DNA of 64,000 nt from Glaciecola sp965660815 (GCA_965660815.1 CBFIBG010000097.1:51547-115546), one strand, 5' to 3'; counted from the first letter of the stretch, positions 26,443 through 36,304 are shown. A program made the numbers and translations. The notes: generated by a model not told the origin, from the letters alone.

Positions 26443-27072
26443 CTACAGTTTGTAGCCCTTCGCCACCAAGTAAACTTCTCGTGACCTTGCACGTGACGAG
26501 TCCGGTTTACGTGTCTTAACCGATGTAAACATTTGTTTTACCGCTTTAAAATATTCATCAAATCCTTCGCCCATAAATACCTTAATAATAAAACTTCCGT
26601 TTGCTGTTAATACTTGCTTACACATATCAAGTGCTAATTCACACAAATACATAGATTTAGCTTGGTCTACCGACTGATTCCCGCTCATGTTCGGTGCCAT
26701 GTCTGACATAATAATATCTACGTTAGTTCCACCAATCTTGTTCAGTAACGCTTCTAAAACTTTTTCATCTCTAAAATCGCCCTGTAAAAAATCCACTCCA
26801 GCAAGTGAATCCATAGGTAAAATATCACAAGCAATTACTGTTCCATTCGGACCGACCTGTTCAACACTAAATTGGGACCAGCCACCAGGGGCCGCCCCTA
26901 AATCAACAACCACCATGCCAGGCTTAAAAAGCTTATCTTTTTCCTGAATTTCGTCTATTTTAAAAACAGCTCTAGAGCGCAGCCCTTTCTTTTTTGCTTG
27001 TTGGACGTATTTGTCGCTGTGATGTTCAGTCAACCAGCGCTTGCTAGAAGCTGAGTGTTTCTTTTTTGTCAT
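26443..27072 (-). CDS. rlmE: 23S rRNA 2'-O-ribose methyltransferase RlmE
   Basis: RlmE (FtsJ/RrmJ) methylates the 2'-OH of U2552 in the A-loop of 23S rRNA late in large-subunit assembly. The 209-residue protein has the SAM motif VVDLGAAPGGWSQ, the catalytic tetrad residues (K in RSRAVFKIDEI, D in MSDMAPNMSG, K in FIIKVFMGEG, and E in SREVYLVAKGY). It begins MTKKKHSASSKRWLTEHHSD, as in relatives. It is immediately upstream of ftsH and divergent from yhbY, the E. coli arrangement. Confidence 0.97.
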   Translation of the reverse strand: MTKKKHSASSKRWLTEHHSDKYVQQAKKKGLRSRAVFKIDEIQEKDKLFKPGMVVVDLGAAPGGWSQFSVEQVGPNGTVIACDILPMDSLAGVDFLQGDFRDEKVLEALLNKIGGTNVDIIMSDMAPNMSGNQSVDQAKSMYLCELALDMCKQVLTANGSFIIKVFMGEGFDEYFKAVKQMFTSVKTRKPDSSRARSREVYLVAKGYKL

Positions 27073-27167
27073 GAATCGCTTTCATATGTCGCAATAACCT
27101 ATAAGTGTAGGTAGAATACGAAAATTCAAGCCTGAAGTCAGTTTAAATACGAGATTAAAATTAAATA

Positions 27168-27464
27168 ATGACATTAACAAACAAACAGAAACAATACCTC
27201 AAAGGTCTTGCTCACAGCTTAAAGCCAGTGGTTCAGTTGGGTAGCAACGGTCTAACAGAAGGCGTAATTGCTGAGATTGATAACGCACTTAATCATCACG
27301 AACTAATTAAAGTAAAGATCCCAAGCGACGACAGGGACGAAAAATCAATCATTATGGATGCGATTGTTGGTGAAACTAACTCAATAAAGGTTCAAAACAT
27401 TGGTCATGTGTTAGTGATTTATCGTCAAAGTGATGAGCCCAAAATAATTATTCCAAGAAAATAA
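27168..27464 (+). CDS. yhbY: Ribosome assembly RNA-binding protein YhbY
   Basis: YhbY is a small CRM-domain RNA-binding protein associated with pre-50S particles. The 98 residues cover the whole domain: MTLTNKQKQYLKGLAHSLKPVVQLGSNGL with the GxxG-type loop, LNHHELIKVKI, and GHVLVIYRQS. It is divergent from rlmE with 95 bases between starts, the common arrangement. A short-chain dehydrogenase follows 19 bases later, and may be co-transcribed. Confidence 0.94.
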   Translation: MTLTNKQKQYLKGLAHSLKPVVQLGSNGLTEGVIAEIDNALNHHELIKVKIPSDDRDEKSIIMDAIVGETNSIKVQNIGHVLVIYRQSDEPKIIIPRK

Positions 27465-27483
27465 AACAACAAAAGGTAGAGTA

Positions 27484-28248
27484 ATGAAAGAGAAAGTTGC
27501 CATTGTAACCGGTGGGTGCTCTGGATTAGGGTTCGCAACCACACGATTATTACTGGATAATAATTGGTCAGTAATCATCTTCGATTTGGACGATGAGCAA
27601 TCAAAACTAGTTCTTTCAGAGCTTGATTCCAAGCGTTGTGAATTTGAAAAAGTGGATGTCACATCTGAATCCAGTGTTAAAGAAGCTTTGCAGAAACACC
27701 AAGACAAAGAGTTACGCTTATTAGTGAATTGTGCTGGCGTGGCTCCTGCTAAAAGAGTACTAGATAAAGAAGGCAATGCTATTCCTCTTGAAGACTTTAC
27801 CAAGGTCATTAATATAAACTTAATTGGGTCGTTTAATGTGGCAAGGCTTGTCGCTAGTGAAATGGCAAAAAATAGCCCGTTAAACGCCGATAACAGCCGC
27901 GGAGTAATTATCAATACGGCCTCTGTTGCTGGGTACGATGGCCAGATAGGACAAACCGCTTACGCCTCCTCAAAAGCGGCCCTTATCGGCTTAAGTTTGC
28001 CAATGGCTAGAGACTTAGCACCTGTTGGCATAAGAGTAAACACCATTGCTCCTGGAATAATGGGTACACCAATGCTTTTAGCCATGCCAGAAAAGGTTCA
28101 AACGGCGTTGGCAAGCAACGTACAACACCCGAAACGACTAGGTATGCCGGAAGAGTTCGCTAAACTTGTACTGCACATTGAAGAAAACGCCTACATCAAT
28201 GGCGAGACCATTCGCCTAGATGGTGCATTGCGGATGCCACCTAAGTAA
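27484..28248 (+). CDS. SDR-family dehydrogenase, type II 3-hydroxyacyl-CoA dehydrogenase-like
   Basis: A 254-residue classical short-chain dehydrogenase/reductase. It has the nucleotide site VTGGCSGLGFAT, an acidic residue after beta-2 (IFDLDDE) favouring NAD(H), NCAGVAPAKR, the catalytic Ser in NTASVAGYDGQ and the YASSK motif (Tyr and Lys). The run NSPLNADNSRGVIINTASVAGYDGQ-type block and the RLGMPEEFAKLVLHI ending are characteristic of 3-hydroxyacyl-CoA dehydrogenase type 2 (HSD10-like) members, which act in fatty acid or branched-chain amino acid breakdown. The exact substrate cannot be read from sequence. AAAGG sits upstream of its ATG. It converges with the Lon-like gene, and I see no strong terminator in the 59-base gap. 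Confidence 0.82.
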   Translation: MKEKVAIVTGGCSGLGFATTRLLLDNNWSVIIFDLDDEQSKLVLSELDSKRCEFEKVDVTSESSVKEALQKHQDKELRLLVNCAGVAPAKRVLDKEGNAIPLEDFTKVININLIGSFNVARLVASEMAKNSPLNADNSRGVIINTASVAGYDGQIGQTAYASSKAALIGLSLPMARDLAPVGIRVNTIAPGIMGTPMLLAMPEKVQTALASNVQHPKRLGMPEEFAKLVLHIEENAYINGETIRLDGALRMPPK

Positions 28249-28307
28249 GCAACAGCAGAAACCGTGCGCAAAACTAAAATGCACGCTTTTATGCATTGAG
28301 AAGCTCA

Positions 28308-30761
28308 TTACTCATCGGGCCCACCATTAACCACATTCGAAATGGCATACAGTCGCGAAATTGCGTAGTAATGCACCGTGTTTTTTGGATAACTGCCACG
28401 CTTGGTTAATTCACCCGCAGGGAGCCCAGTCATAATTGTTATCGCTTCATCTACATTGCTTACCGCATAGATTTTAAATACCCCAAGGGCGACGCTCTGT
28501 TTTACTTCGTCACTTAAAATTAAATTTATCACGTTTGATTTAGGAATGATGACACCATGCTCTTCGCACAGACCTCGTGCTTTGCATATCGTGTAATATC
28601 CTTCTATTTTTTCATTAATGCCGCCCACAGCTTGCACTTCTCCCAACTGATTAATAGAGCCAGTGATTGCTATGCCTTGATGAAGAGGAATGTCAGTTAA
28701 TGATGAAATTAGGGCTATCAGTTCTGCTAGCGACGCGCTATCGCCGTCCACGTAACCATAAGACTGCTCAAGCGCAATATTGGCACTGAGCGTTAGCGGA
28801 AAGGTCTTTGAGTATTTATTGCCTAAATATCCGGTTAATAACAATACACCTTTGGAATGAATGGATTGTCCAAGCTCTACTTCTCGCTCAATATCGACTA
28901 CTCCTTGAGACCCTACATACACCGTTGCGGTTACTCTGGCCGGTGTACCAAATGCGGTATCTCCCACCTCTAAAACGGTTAAACCATTTAGAGTGCCCAC
29001 TGCCTTTCCTTGCGTGCTTATTAAAACATGCCCTTCTGCTATATCAAGCAAAAATGTCTCGCTTACTCGTGAAGAGCGGTGAGTTTTTGCTTCTATTGCA
29101 AGTTGTACATGCGTATTTGTCAGTGTAGTTTGACCGGCCTGTTGAGCCTGAAAGTTTGCTTCATGAAGTAACTCGATCACGTCAGCAAACTTAGCACTTA
29201 ACTTATGCTGATGTTCTGCTTGTTTTTGACTGTAGCGAACAAATTCATGCATTGCTTTGATATCAATGCCTTCCAACCCCAACTGATGAGCATGGCGCTT
29301 AAGACGGGCAACAAATTGATTCATATTGTCTTGATTAACGTCAATTTCATGATCAAAGTCAACTAATACGCGCACTAATTCAGAGAACTCAGGATCGTAC
29401 TCCTGAAGAGTGTAATAAAGGTCTCTAGAGCCCAGAAGTACTAGTTTTACTTTAAGCGGAATAGGTTGCGGGCTTTGAGTGATGTTGTTCACCATACCGA
29501 CTTCATGATGCGGCAAATCTAGCTTAATTTGAGAAAACTTTAATGCCAGTTTTAAGGAATCCCAAACAAGCGGAAAATCCAACACTTTATCTGCGTCAAG
29601 TACTAAGTAGCCACCGTTAGCCTTGTGTAGGGCGCCTGGTGTAATCATTCTATAGTTGGTATATACACTTCCCTGCACACTGGTATATTCAATTTTGCCG
29701 AACAAGTTTTGATAGCTAGGGTTGGCCTCGTATACTAGAGGTGCTTTTGAGTTAATATTGTTGCGTACCAATACATTTGGCATATAGGTGTCGATAAACA
29801 AAGCTCGCTTATCAAATTGTTCCGATTTTTCTTCTTTGGTATCTTCATCTAGGGTTTCAATCACTAGGTCAATTACGTGATGTTTTAATGTGCGAAGATA
29901 TTTTAATATATTAATATTATCCGAATATTCCCGTTCCATTTCCTTAAGCAAAGGTTTAATCGCCGTTTCTACGGTTTCACGTTTGAGCTTTTTAAGTTGC
30001 TCTGAGCTGGCACGCTGCCAACTTGGTAATTCAATCAAAGCCTCACTTAATACTTCTTCAAGTTTATCAATGGTGCGATAATAGAACTCCCTATCAATAT
30101 CGGTCCGAGAACTAAAATCTGAGTCAGTTAATGGTTTATCGTCAATAATTGGAGCGAAGCTGATAGAATTACCTTCTTCTAACAAGGCAATCCCTTTTTC
30201 TAACGCTAAACTCTCTACCATATCGATAGCCGCGTCGTATTTTTGCTCAAAATGGCGAGTAATCGCAGCCTTTTTGCGCTGATACCCAGGATTTTCGAAA
30301 CTAGCTGGAAAAGTTGCTAGTAATTCGTCAATGAAATTTTCAATGTCTTTAGTCAAGCGTATGCTTTGTTCACAGGGCAGTGCAAGTGCCAACGGCTCCC
30401 GCTCATTCTCGAGGTTGTTTAGATAGCACCAATCGTACAAAGGTGTATGTTTATTTTCCAGCGCACTGATATGTTCGTTAACAAGTGTGTATCTGCCGGT
30501 CGCTTGCTCACCCATGACATACAGGTTATACCCAGGTGCGTCCACACCTAAGCCAAAACTCAATGCCTTTTTCGCTCGTTGCTGCCCTATTAAAGCAGAA
30601 ACATCGCATTCGGACTCGTGAGCTTCGCGTAGCATTTTTTCGCTGATTTGAGCGTCTAACTGATTCGGTTCTAAACGTGTTTTATCCGCAACAGCTCTGA
30701 TGATTGACGATTGACTAACAATTGTGGGCATATTTTGATTTTTATTCTTTTCAACTTTCAT
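28308..30761 (-). CDS. Lon-like (LonB/YcbZ-type) ATP-dependent protease
   Basis: A protein of about 817 residues with a C-terminal S16 Lon protease domain: the catalytic Ser in GDSASLAE (near residue 673) and Lys in GGINEKIEGY (near residue 718). The N-terminal half has an AAA-like domain; its Walker A-like loop is MGEQATGRYTL, with Arg where Lys is usual, as in several members of this Lon-like subfamily. A long helical insertion (about residues 150-330) separates the two. It lacks the N-terminal LON substrate domain, so it is not classical Lon (LonA). E. coli YcbZ is a shorter relative. Both ATG 30761 and TTG 30767 are possible starts, and neither has a clear ribosome site. The substrate is unknown. 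Confidence 0.85.
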   Translation of the reverse strand: MKVEKNKNQNMPTIVSQSSIIRAVADKTRLEPNQLDAQISEKMLREAHESECDVSALIGQQRAKKALSFGLGVDAPGYNLYVMGEQATGRYTLVNEHISALENKHTPLYDWCYLNNLENEREPLALALPCEQSIRLTKDIENFIDELLATFPASFENPGYQRKKAAITRHFEQKYDAAIDMVESLALEKGIALLEEGNSISFAPIIDDKPLTDSDFSSRTDIDREFYYRTIDKLEEVLSEALIELPSWQRASSEQLKKLKRETVETAIKPLLKEMEREYSDNINILKYLRTLKHHVIDLVIETLDEDTKEEKSEQFDKRALFIDTYMPNVLVRNNINSKAPLVYEANPSYQNLFGKIEYTSVQGSVYTNYRMITPGALHKANGGYLVLDADKVLDFPLVWDSLKLALKFSQIKLDLPHHEVGMVNNITQSPQPIPLKVKLVLLGSRDLYYTLQEYDPEFSELVRVLVDFDHEIDVNQDNMNQFVARLKRHAHQLGLEGIDIKAMHEFVRYSQKQAEHQHKLSAKFADVIELLHEANFQAQQAGQTTLTNTHVQLAIEAKTHRSSRVSETFLLDIAEGHVLISTQGKAVGTLNGLTVLEVGDTAFGTPARVTATVYVGSQGVVDIEREVELGQSIHSKGVLLLTGYLGNKYSKTFPLTLSANIALEQSYGYVDGDSASLAELIALISSLTDIPLHQGIAITGSINQLGEVQAVGGINEKIEGYYTICKARGLCEEHGVIIPKSNVINLILSDEVKQSVALGVFKIYAVSNVDEAITIMTGLPAGELTKRGSYPKNTVHYYAISRLYAISNVVNGGPDE

Positions 30762-31067
30762 CGACAAAGTGTAACGTAGATTTCACCAAGAGTGTATCAA
30801 TAGATATTGCGTCTTGGCTGTAGCAAATGGGTGTGAGCGTCTTAAACGTGATTTCATTTATATCCAAAGGCTCACATCCCGATCGCTCTGTCTAGTTTGA
30901 CTAAGAAAACATAAATTTAAAATTTAATATAGGCGACGGCGATAAAAAGCCTTTAATTCGCGTTTAAATTAGTCAAATAATTAAGTGATTTCATGTTGTG
31001 AAACCTACCCTTTACAGGCTATCCTATTAGGCTGTTATTAATCATTAGAAAACGAGATACACCATAC
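30762..31067. other. 306-bp divergent intergenic region, Lon-like/leuS
   Basis: No gene is visible in this stretch. It must hold divergent promoters for the Lon-like protease and the leuS cluster. The only site I would propose is the leuS promoter listed separately. I see no hairpin that would support a leucine attenuator or T-box. Confidence 0.5.
30996..31025 (+). promoter_or_regulatory. Possible sigma-70 promoter for leuS
   Basis: TTGTGA (30996-31001) and TATCCT (31020-31025) are separated by 18 bases, and lie about 40 bases upstream of the leuS ATG. Each hexamer departs from consensus, so this is a reasonable but unproven candidate for the promoter of the long downstream cluster. Confidence 0.35.
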
Positions 31068-33719
31068 ATGCCAGACACTTATGAAAACGCGCAGCAGAAC
31101 GCTTTTGAATATGATCCCAAATCAGTAGAAGCCAAGGCTCAAGAGCATTGGCATAAAACCAAAGTGTTTGAGGTAGATGCAAACGAAGAACAAGAAAAAT
31201 TTTACTGCCTGTGCATGTTTCCTTATCCAAGTGGCCGTCTCCATATGGGTCACGTTAGAAACTATACAATCGGCGACGTCGTTAGCCGCTTTCAACGCAT
31301 GCAAGGTAAAAACGTATTGCAGCCTATGGGCTGGGACGCATTTGGTTTGCCAGCTGAAAATGCCGCTATTAGCAATAAAACCGCGCCTGCTAAATGGACG
31401 TTGTCAAACATCGATTACATGAAACAACAGCTCAATTCACTTGGATTTGGCTATGACTGGCGCAGAGAAGTGACTACTTGTAAACCTGACTATTACAAAT
31501 GGGAACAATGGTTTTTCACCAAATTATTTGAAAAGGGTTTGGTTTATAAAAAGAACGCGACTGTTAATTGGGACCCAATTGACCAAACTGTATTAGCAAA
31601 TGAACAAGTAATAGACGGAAAAGGATGGCGCTCTGGTGCTGAGATTGAGCAAAAAGAGATCCCGCAATGGTTCATTAAGATTACTCAATACGCCGACGAA
31701 TTGCTCAATGATATAGAGCAACTAGAAGATTGGCCCAGTCAAGTAAGAATTGCTCAAAAAAACTGGATAGGTCGTTCAGAAGGTGTGGACATCAAGTTTG
31801 ACTTGAAAAACGAATGTGCAGGGTACGAGCAAATTGAGGTCTATACCACAAGGCCTGATACTATTTACGGAGCCACTTATTTAGCAATTGCAGCGGGGCA
31901 TCCTATTGCACAGGAGCTAAGTGAAAATAATCCCCAATTAGCTGAATTTGTTGCCCAGTGCAAAAACACTAAAACCAGTGAAGCCGAGATGGCGACCATG
32001 GAAAAGAAAGGTATGCCAACAGGATTGTTTGCCATTCACCCACTTACTGGTGAATCTTTGCCTATTTGGGTCGCTAATTTCGTTCTTATGGGGTATGGCT
32101 CTGGAGCCGTTATGTCAGTGCCCGCTCACGACCAACGCGATTGGGAGTTTGCTACTAAGTATCAACTGCCTATCGTGCAAGTCGTTGACTTTTTGCCTGA
32201 GCACGGGGATGCAGATATTGGCAAGGCGGCCTATTCAGAGAAAAATACTCTCGTCAACTCTGACGAGTACACTGGCTTAGGCTTCAAGGAGGCGTTTGAT
32301 GCCATTGCTGAAAAGCTGGAGTCGATGAGCAAAGGCAAAAAAACCGTAAACTATCGATTACGAGACTGGGGCGTTTCTCGTCAGCGATACTGGGGAGCTC
32401 CAATCCCTATAGTGAACGATGAAAAAGGTAATAGCTATCCAGTCAACGCCGAAGATTTACCAGTTGAATTGCCTACCGACGTAGTTATGGACGGAGTTAC
32501 CTCCCCAATTAAATCAGACCCACAGTGGGCAAAGACGACTCACAATGGGCAACCAATGCAAAGAGAGACTGATACATTTGATACCTTTATGGAATCCTCT
32601 TGGTATTACGCTCGTTATGCATCGGCACCAAATGACGCCATGGTCGATCCTAAAGAAGCCAATTATTGGCTGCCAGTTGACCAATACATTGGAGGCATTG
32701 AACACGCTATACTGCACTTATTGTATTCACGCTTTTTCCATAAGTTATTAAGAGACGAAGGGCTAGTCGACAGCGATGAACCTTTCAAGCGCTTACTGTG
32801 TCAAGGTATGGTATTGGCTAATGCATTTTACTCACAAGACAGCGACGGCAAAAAAACATGGCACAATCCTGCTGATGTGAGTGTAGAAAAAGACGAACAA
32901 GGCAAAATTGCTAAAGCTTTCTTAAGCGACTCTCACACGCCAGTTGAATACGCTGGCATGATCAAAATGTCAAAGTCTAAGAACAATGGCATTGATCCGC
33001 AGTCTGTTATCGATCTATATGGCGCCGATACCATTCGTTTATACACGATGTTCGCCTCCCCTCCTGAACAAGATTTAGAGTGGACAGAATCTGCTGTAGA
33101 AGGCGCGAATAGATTTTTAAGACGGTTTTATCGTCTTGCTCATGAGCATCTTGCTGATGAGCGCTTTGATGCGATGAATCAAACCAACGGTTTAATTGAA
33201 TATGCAGTTAATGAATTGAACAAAGCTCAAAAAGCGCTTAGATTCGAATTACATTCGGCGATTCAAAAGGTGACCGATGATATTATGCGCAGGCAGACAT
33301 TTAACACCGCCATTGCAAAATTGATGGAACTATTGAACTACGCGCAAAAATATGAAGTCAACGATCGCAACGATTATGCACTTATCAGAGAAACGATTAT
33401 CTCAATGGTTAAAATGCTAAACCCTGTAACGCCCCACATTTGTGAGCAGCTTTACGCTGACTTTCAATGCGACGGTGAACTTCAAACAGCAACTTGGCCT
33501 AAGTTTGATAAATCAGCATTAGTTGAAGACGAAAAACTTATTGTTGTACAAGTAAATGGTAAACTAAGGGCAAAAATAACCGTGAGCGCTGACATTAGCA
33601 AGAATGAACTTGAAGCGATCGCATTAGCACACGAGAACGTGCATGCATTTACTGAGGGGAAGCAAATAAGAAAAGTCATTGTAATACCCGGTAAACTCGT
33701 CAATATTGTTGCCAATTAG
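31068..33719 (+). CDS. leuS: Leucyl-tRNA synthetase
   Basis: LeuS charges tRNA-Leu and edits misactivated amino acids. The 883-residue class I synthetase has HMGH at residues 59-62 inside PYPSGRLHMGHVRNYTIGD, a CP1 editing domain with the TTRPDTIYGATYLA motif, and KMSKSKNNG near residue 633, then an anticodon-binding domain. The length is close to the E. coli enzyme (860); the N-terminus carries about 12 extra residues before FEYDPKSVEAKAQEHW. It leads the plus-strand cluster that runs to lipA; lptE begins 5 bases past its stop. Confidence 0.98.
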   Translation: MPDTYENAQQNAFEYDPKSVEAKAQEHWHKTKVFEVDANEEQEKFYCLCMFPYPSGRLHMGHVRNYTIGDVVSRFQRMQGKNVLQPMGWDAFGLPAENAAISNKTAPAKWTLSNIDYMKQQLNSLGFGYDWRREVTTCKPDYYKWEQWFFTKLFEKGLVYKKNATVNWDPIDQTVLANEQVIDGKGWRSGAEIEQKEIPQWFIKITQYADELLNDIEQLEDWPSQVRIAQKNWIGRSEGVDIKFDLKNECAGYEQIEVYTTRPDTIYGATYLAIAAGHPIAQELSENNPQLAEFVAQCKNTKTSEAEMATMEKKGMPTGLFAIHPLTGESLPIWVANFVLMGYGSGAVMSVPAHDQRDWEFATKYQLPIVQVVDFLPEHGDADIGKAAYSEKNTLVNSDEYTGLGFKEAFDAIAEKLESMSKGKKTVNYRLRDWGVSRQRYWGAPIPIVNDEKGNSYPVNAEDLPVELPTDVVMDGVTSPIKSDPQWAKTTHNGQPMQRETDTFDTFMESSWYYARYASAPNDAMVDPKEANYWLPVDQYIGGIEHAILHLLYSRFFHKLLRDEGLVDSDEPFKRLLCQGMVLANAFYSQDSDGKKTWHNPADVSVEKDEQGKIAKAFLSDSHTPVEYAGMIKMSKSKNNGIDPQSVIDLYGADTIRLYTMFASPPEQDLEWTESAVEGANRFLRRFYRLAHEHLADERFDAMNQTNGLIEYAVNELNKAQKALRFELHSAIQKVTDDIMRRQTFNTAIAKLMELLNYAQKYEVNDRNDYALIRETIISMVKMLNPVTPHICEQLYADFQCDGELQTATWPKFDKSALVEDEKLIVVQVNGKLRAKITVSADISKNELEAIALAHENVHAFTEGKQIRKVIVIPGKLVNIVAN

Positions 33720-33724
33720 TAGCG

Positions 33725-34366
33725 ATGTTCATGAAGAATAATCAATGTTTATATTCAATCTTTGTTGGGTTCACAAAGTCTTTTGTTAGTCGCAAAGCTT
33801 TGTGCAGACTCGCTGTAATCGGCTTGTGCGGTTTACTTTTAAATGCTTGCGGGTTTGCTCTTAGGGGCTCTCAAGCACTGCCTGAAAACTTGACCCATGT
33901 GAAAATCAATTCTCAGTTGCAGTACACGGGAATAAGCCAAGCTTTAGAGGAGCGCTTGCCTGTGTATCAACTGAATTCAGTAGGTGTGCAACAAGATAAT
34001 GAAAAATTTATTGATAGTTCGAGCACCGTTATTATCAATTTGCAACCTGAGAACTTTGAGAGGCGGCTATTGTCTGTTTTTAGTTCAGGTCAAGTAGCCG
34101 AATACGAATTAGTATACTCACTAAGGTACGAAGTCATCTTTCCAGGCATGTTGCCTATCCAAAATCGGCTATTTGTATCAAGAGAATACCAAGACGACCC
34201 AGACCAAATCCTAGCGAAATCTAGAGAACTTGATCTTGTGCTTGAAGAACTCAGGACTGAGTCAGCAGACCGTATTATCCGTTTATTATCTAATCAATTA
34301 AACAGCGCAAAACTTGACCCTAACTACCAGCCACCTTCTCTAACAAGTCGCAGAACAGAAAGGTGA
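33725..34366 (+). CDS. lptE: LPS assembly lipoprotein LptE
   Basis: LptE plugs the LptD barrel and helps insert LPS into the outer leaflet of the outer membrane. The 213-residue protein has a long lipoprotein signal ending in LLNACGFALRG, where the Cys is the acylation site and CGFxLRG is the family hallmark. It then has the conserved ALPENLTHVKINS and later RELDLVLEELRTESADRIIRLL. It is placed between leuS and holA, as in E. coli. Confidence 0.94.
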   Translation: MFMKNNQCLYSIFVGFTKSFVSRKALCRLAVIGLCGLLLNACGFALRGSQALPENLTHVKINSQLQYTGISQALEERLPVYQLNSVGVQQDNEKFIDSSSTVIINLQPENFERRLLSVFSSGQVAEYELVYSLRYEVIFPGMLPIQNRLFVSREYQDDPDQILAKSRELDLVLEELRTESADRIIRLLSNQLNSAKLDPNYQPPSLTSRRTER

Positions 34367-34370
34367 ATCT

Positions 34371-35402
34371 ATGCAAGTAAACCCTAGGGAGTTTGCTAAA
34401 AAACTCGAACAATCCAACCTTCCCCCTTTTATTATGCTGTTTGGCGATGAACCACAACAAAAGCTTGATATTATTGACGCCATTCGGCAAAAGGCCAAAC
34501 AGGAGGGTTTTGAAGAGCGGCAGAGTTTTACCCTAGACAGTGAGTTCGATTGGAAAGACTTAACCGATGCAATGCAAAGTATGTCGCTTTTTTCATCTAA
34601 GCAGTACATTGAACTCAACATGATATCAGCTAAGCCAGGCACTCAAGGCTCAAAACAATTTGTGTCCTTGCTAGACATTCAAAGCCCTGACGTAGTGCTT
34701 TTAATTAATGGGCCTAAGGCAGGTAAGGATGTGCAAAATGCCAAATGGTTTAAAACATTAGCCTCTCATGCTTGGGTAACCCTTGTCTATGAACTTCAAC
34801 AACAACAATTAAAGCAATATTTAGCGACAACCGCGAATGAATTAGGAATTCATATTAGCCAACACGCTTTGTCTGTGGTTGCAGATTTGTGCGAAGGAAA
34901 TTTGATGGCGGCTAAGCAGGAACTATATAAATTGCAGCTTTTATTTCCTGCCAGTCAAGTGATTGACGTCGATGATGTTAATAAAGTTATGGTTCAGCAC
35001 TCACGGTTCACTATCTTTCAGTTGACTGACTGTATTTTGGGTGGCGAGGTATCCAAATCCATCAATATACTTGGAAGACTTGAAAACGAAGGGATTGAGC
35101 CTGTCATAATACTGTGGAACTTGGTGAAAGAGGCGCAAATACTGACCAAATTAGCTGAATTGCAATACGAAAATAAACCTATCAATTATAGGCAATTTGG
35201 CATTTGGCAAAATAAGCAGGCGTTGTATAACAATGCGTTGTCTAGACTCAATCCAGCTCAGCTTAATAAGCTTAATGATTCTTTAAGTCACGTTGATATT
35301 GCGTTTAAGTCCACGTATGTAGCTAAACCATACGTTGTATTAAGTCATATTATTTTGCTCTTTCAAGGCAATCAATTAAATGAACTTGAATTGGCAATTT
35401 AA
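34371..35402 (+). CDS. holA: DNA polymerase III subunit delta
   Basis: HolA (delta) is the clamp-loader wrench that opens the beta sliding clamp. The 343-residue protein aligns over its whole length by landmarks: a beta-binding region (ESLSLFS equivalent reads MQSMSLFSSKQYIELNM), a middle AAA-like domain with KTLASHAWVTLVYE, and a C-terminal collar domain ending LLFQGNQLN. It follows lptE by 4 bases, the conserved order, so translation of the pair is probably coupled. Confidence 0.95.
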   Translation: MQVNPREFAKKLEQSNLPPFIMLFGDEPQQKLDIIDAIRQKAKQEGFEERQSFTLDSEFDWKDLTDAMQSMSLFSSKQYIELNMISAKPGTQGSKQFVSLLDIQSPDVVLLINGPKAGKDVQNAKWFKTLASHAWVTLVYELQQQQLKQYLATTANELGIHISQHALSVVADLCEGNLMAAKQELYKLQLLFPASQVIDVDDVNKVMVQHSRFTIFQLTDCILGGEVSKSINILGRLENEGIEPVIILWNLVKEAQILTKLAELQYENKPINYRQFGIWQNKQALYNNALSRLNPAQLNKLNDSLSHVDIAFKSTYVAKPYVVLSHIILLFQGNQLNELELAI

Positions 35403-35424
35403 TATAAACCTTTAATCTGAATAA

Positions 35425-36264
35425 ATGGATATTAAAAATAAGCCTTTACTCAACCATTGCGACAAAGCAACCTCCAATTCGATTTACTCATTGTTCGGAG
35501 GCACATTTGATCCACCGCACTATGGTCATTTGAAACCATTGCAACACGTTTTGGATGTTCTTGAACTTGAACAAATACATCTTATGCCTGCCAATCAACC
35601 CGCATTGAAAGAAAAAGTGACGTCTGCACATCATAGATTGGCAATGACAAAGCTTTTATGTGAGTTAGATGGCAGATTACAATTGGATATGACGGAGATC
35701 CTAAATGGGGGCAGGACTTACACAGTAGAAACGCTAATCCAGCTCAAACAAAAGCGTCCCAACCAATCTTTGGTGTTTATTATTGGGTTAGACGCTTTGC
35801 GCAACATTGATAAATGGTATAGATGGGTTGAACTATTCGACTATGCTCATATTGTTGTGATGTGCAGAGACCTAGAAAACACTCGGCTAGATTCAGAATT
35901 GACTCACGTTGAAGAATCTGCGACTCAAGCCGGAGAAAACAAGTTGGCATCAAACTTGTATAATTTTTGCACAGGTGAGCGTCAATTTGACAAATTATTA
36001 GGACCAGAGATGGACGACAAGGTCCGCTCACTTTTGCTGTCGAAGTTGGCCTTGAATGAGTCAAATTTAAGAGGTATTAATTCGGCCACGATTAAGGATA
36101 TAATATTGCACTCTGTTGAGGGCAAACTTTGGTTTATTAACAATAATTTAGTTTCAATTTCTTCAACAAAAATAAGACGTTTAGTCAATCGGGGGCAAGA
36201 TGTGAGCAATTATCTTCCCGAAACGATAGCGAATTATATTGCAGACAACCATTTGTATTTATAA
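35425..36264 (+). CDS. nadD: Nicotinate-nucleotide adenylyltransferase with insertion
   Basis: NadD adenylates nicotinate mononucleotide to deamido-NAD in NAD biosynthesis. The catalytic signatures are present: SLFGGTFDPPHYGH (nucleotide-binding loop, residues 22-35), FIIGLDALRNIDKWYRW and SISSTKIRRLV. It is 279 residues, against roughly 210-220 in most family members. The excess is a 20-residue N-terminal extension and an enlarged stretch between residues 148 and 235, where E. coli NadD has about 40. The reading frame is continuous, so this is a true insertion rather than a frameshift. It lies between holA and rsfS as expected. Confidence 0.93.
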   Translation: MDIKNKPLLNHCDKATSNSIYSLFGGTFDPPHYGHLKPLQHVLDVLELEQIHLMPANQPALKEKVTSAHHRLAMTKLLCELDGRLQLDMTEILNGGRTYTVETLIQLKQKRPNQSLVFIIGLDALRNIDKWYRWVELFDYAHIVVMCRDLENTRLDSELTHVEESATQAGENKLASNLYNFCTGERQFDKLLGPEMDDKVRSLLLSKLALNESNLRGINSATIKDIILHSVEGKLWFINNNLVSISSTKIRRLVNRGQDVSNYLPETIANYIADNHLYL

Positions 36265-36304
36265 GTTTTAACCAACATTTACCGTATATAAAATAGGAAG
36301 CTAC

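Noticed and set aside
30762..31067. A leucine leader peptide or T-box ahead of leuS
   Set aside because: I found no run of leucine codons in a short frame and no strong hairpin with a T-run before the start.
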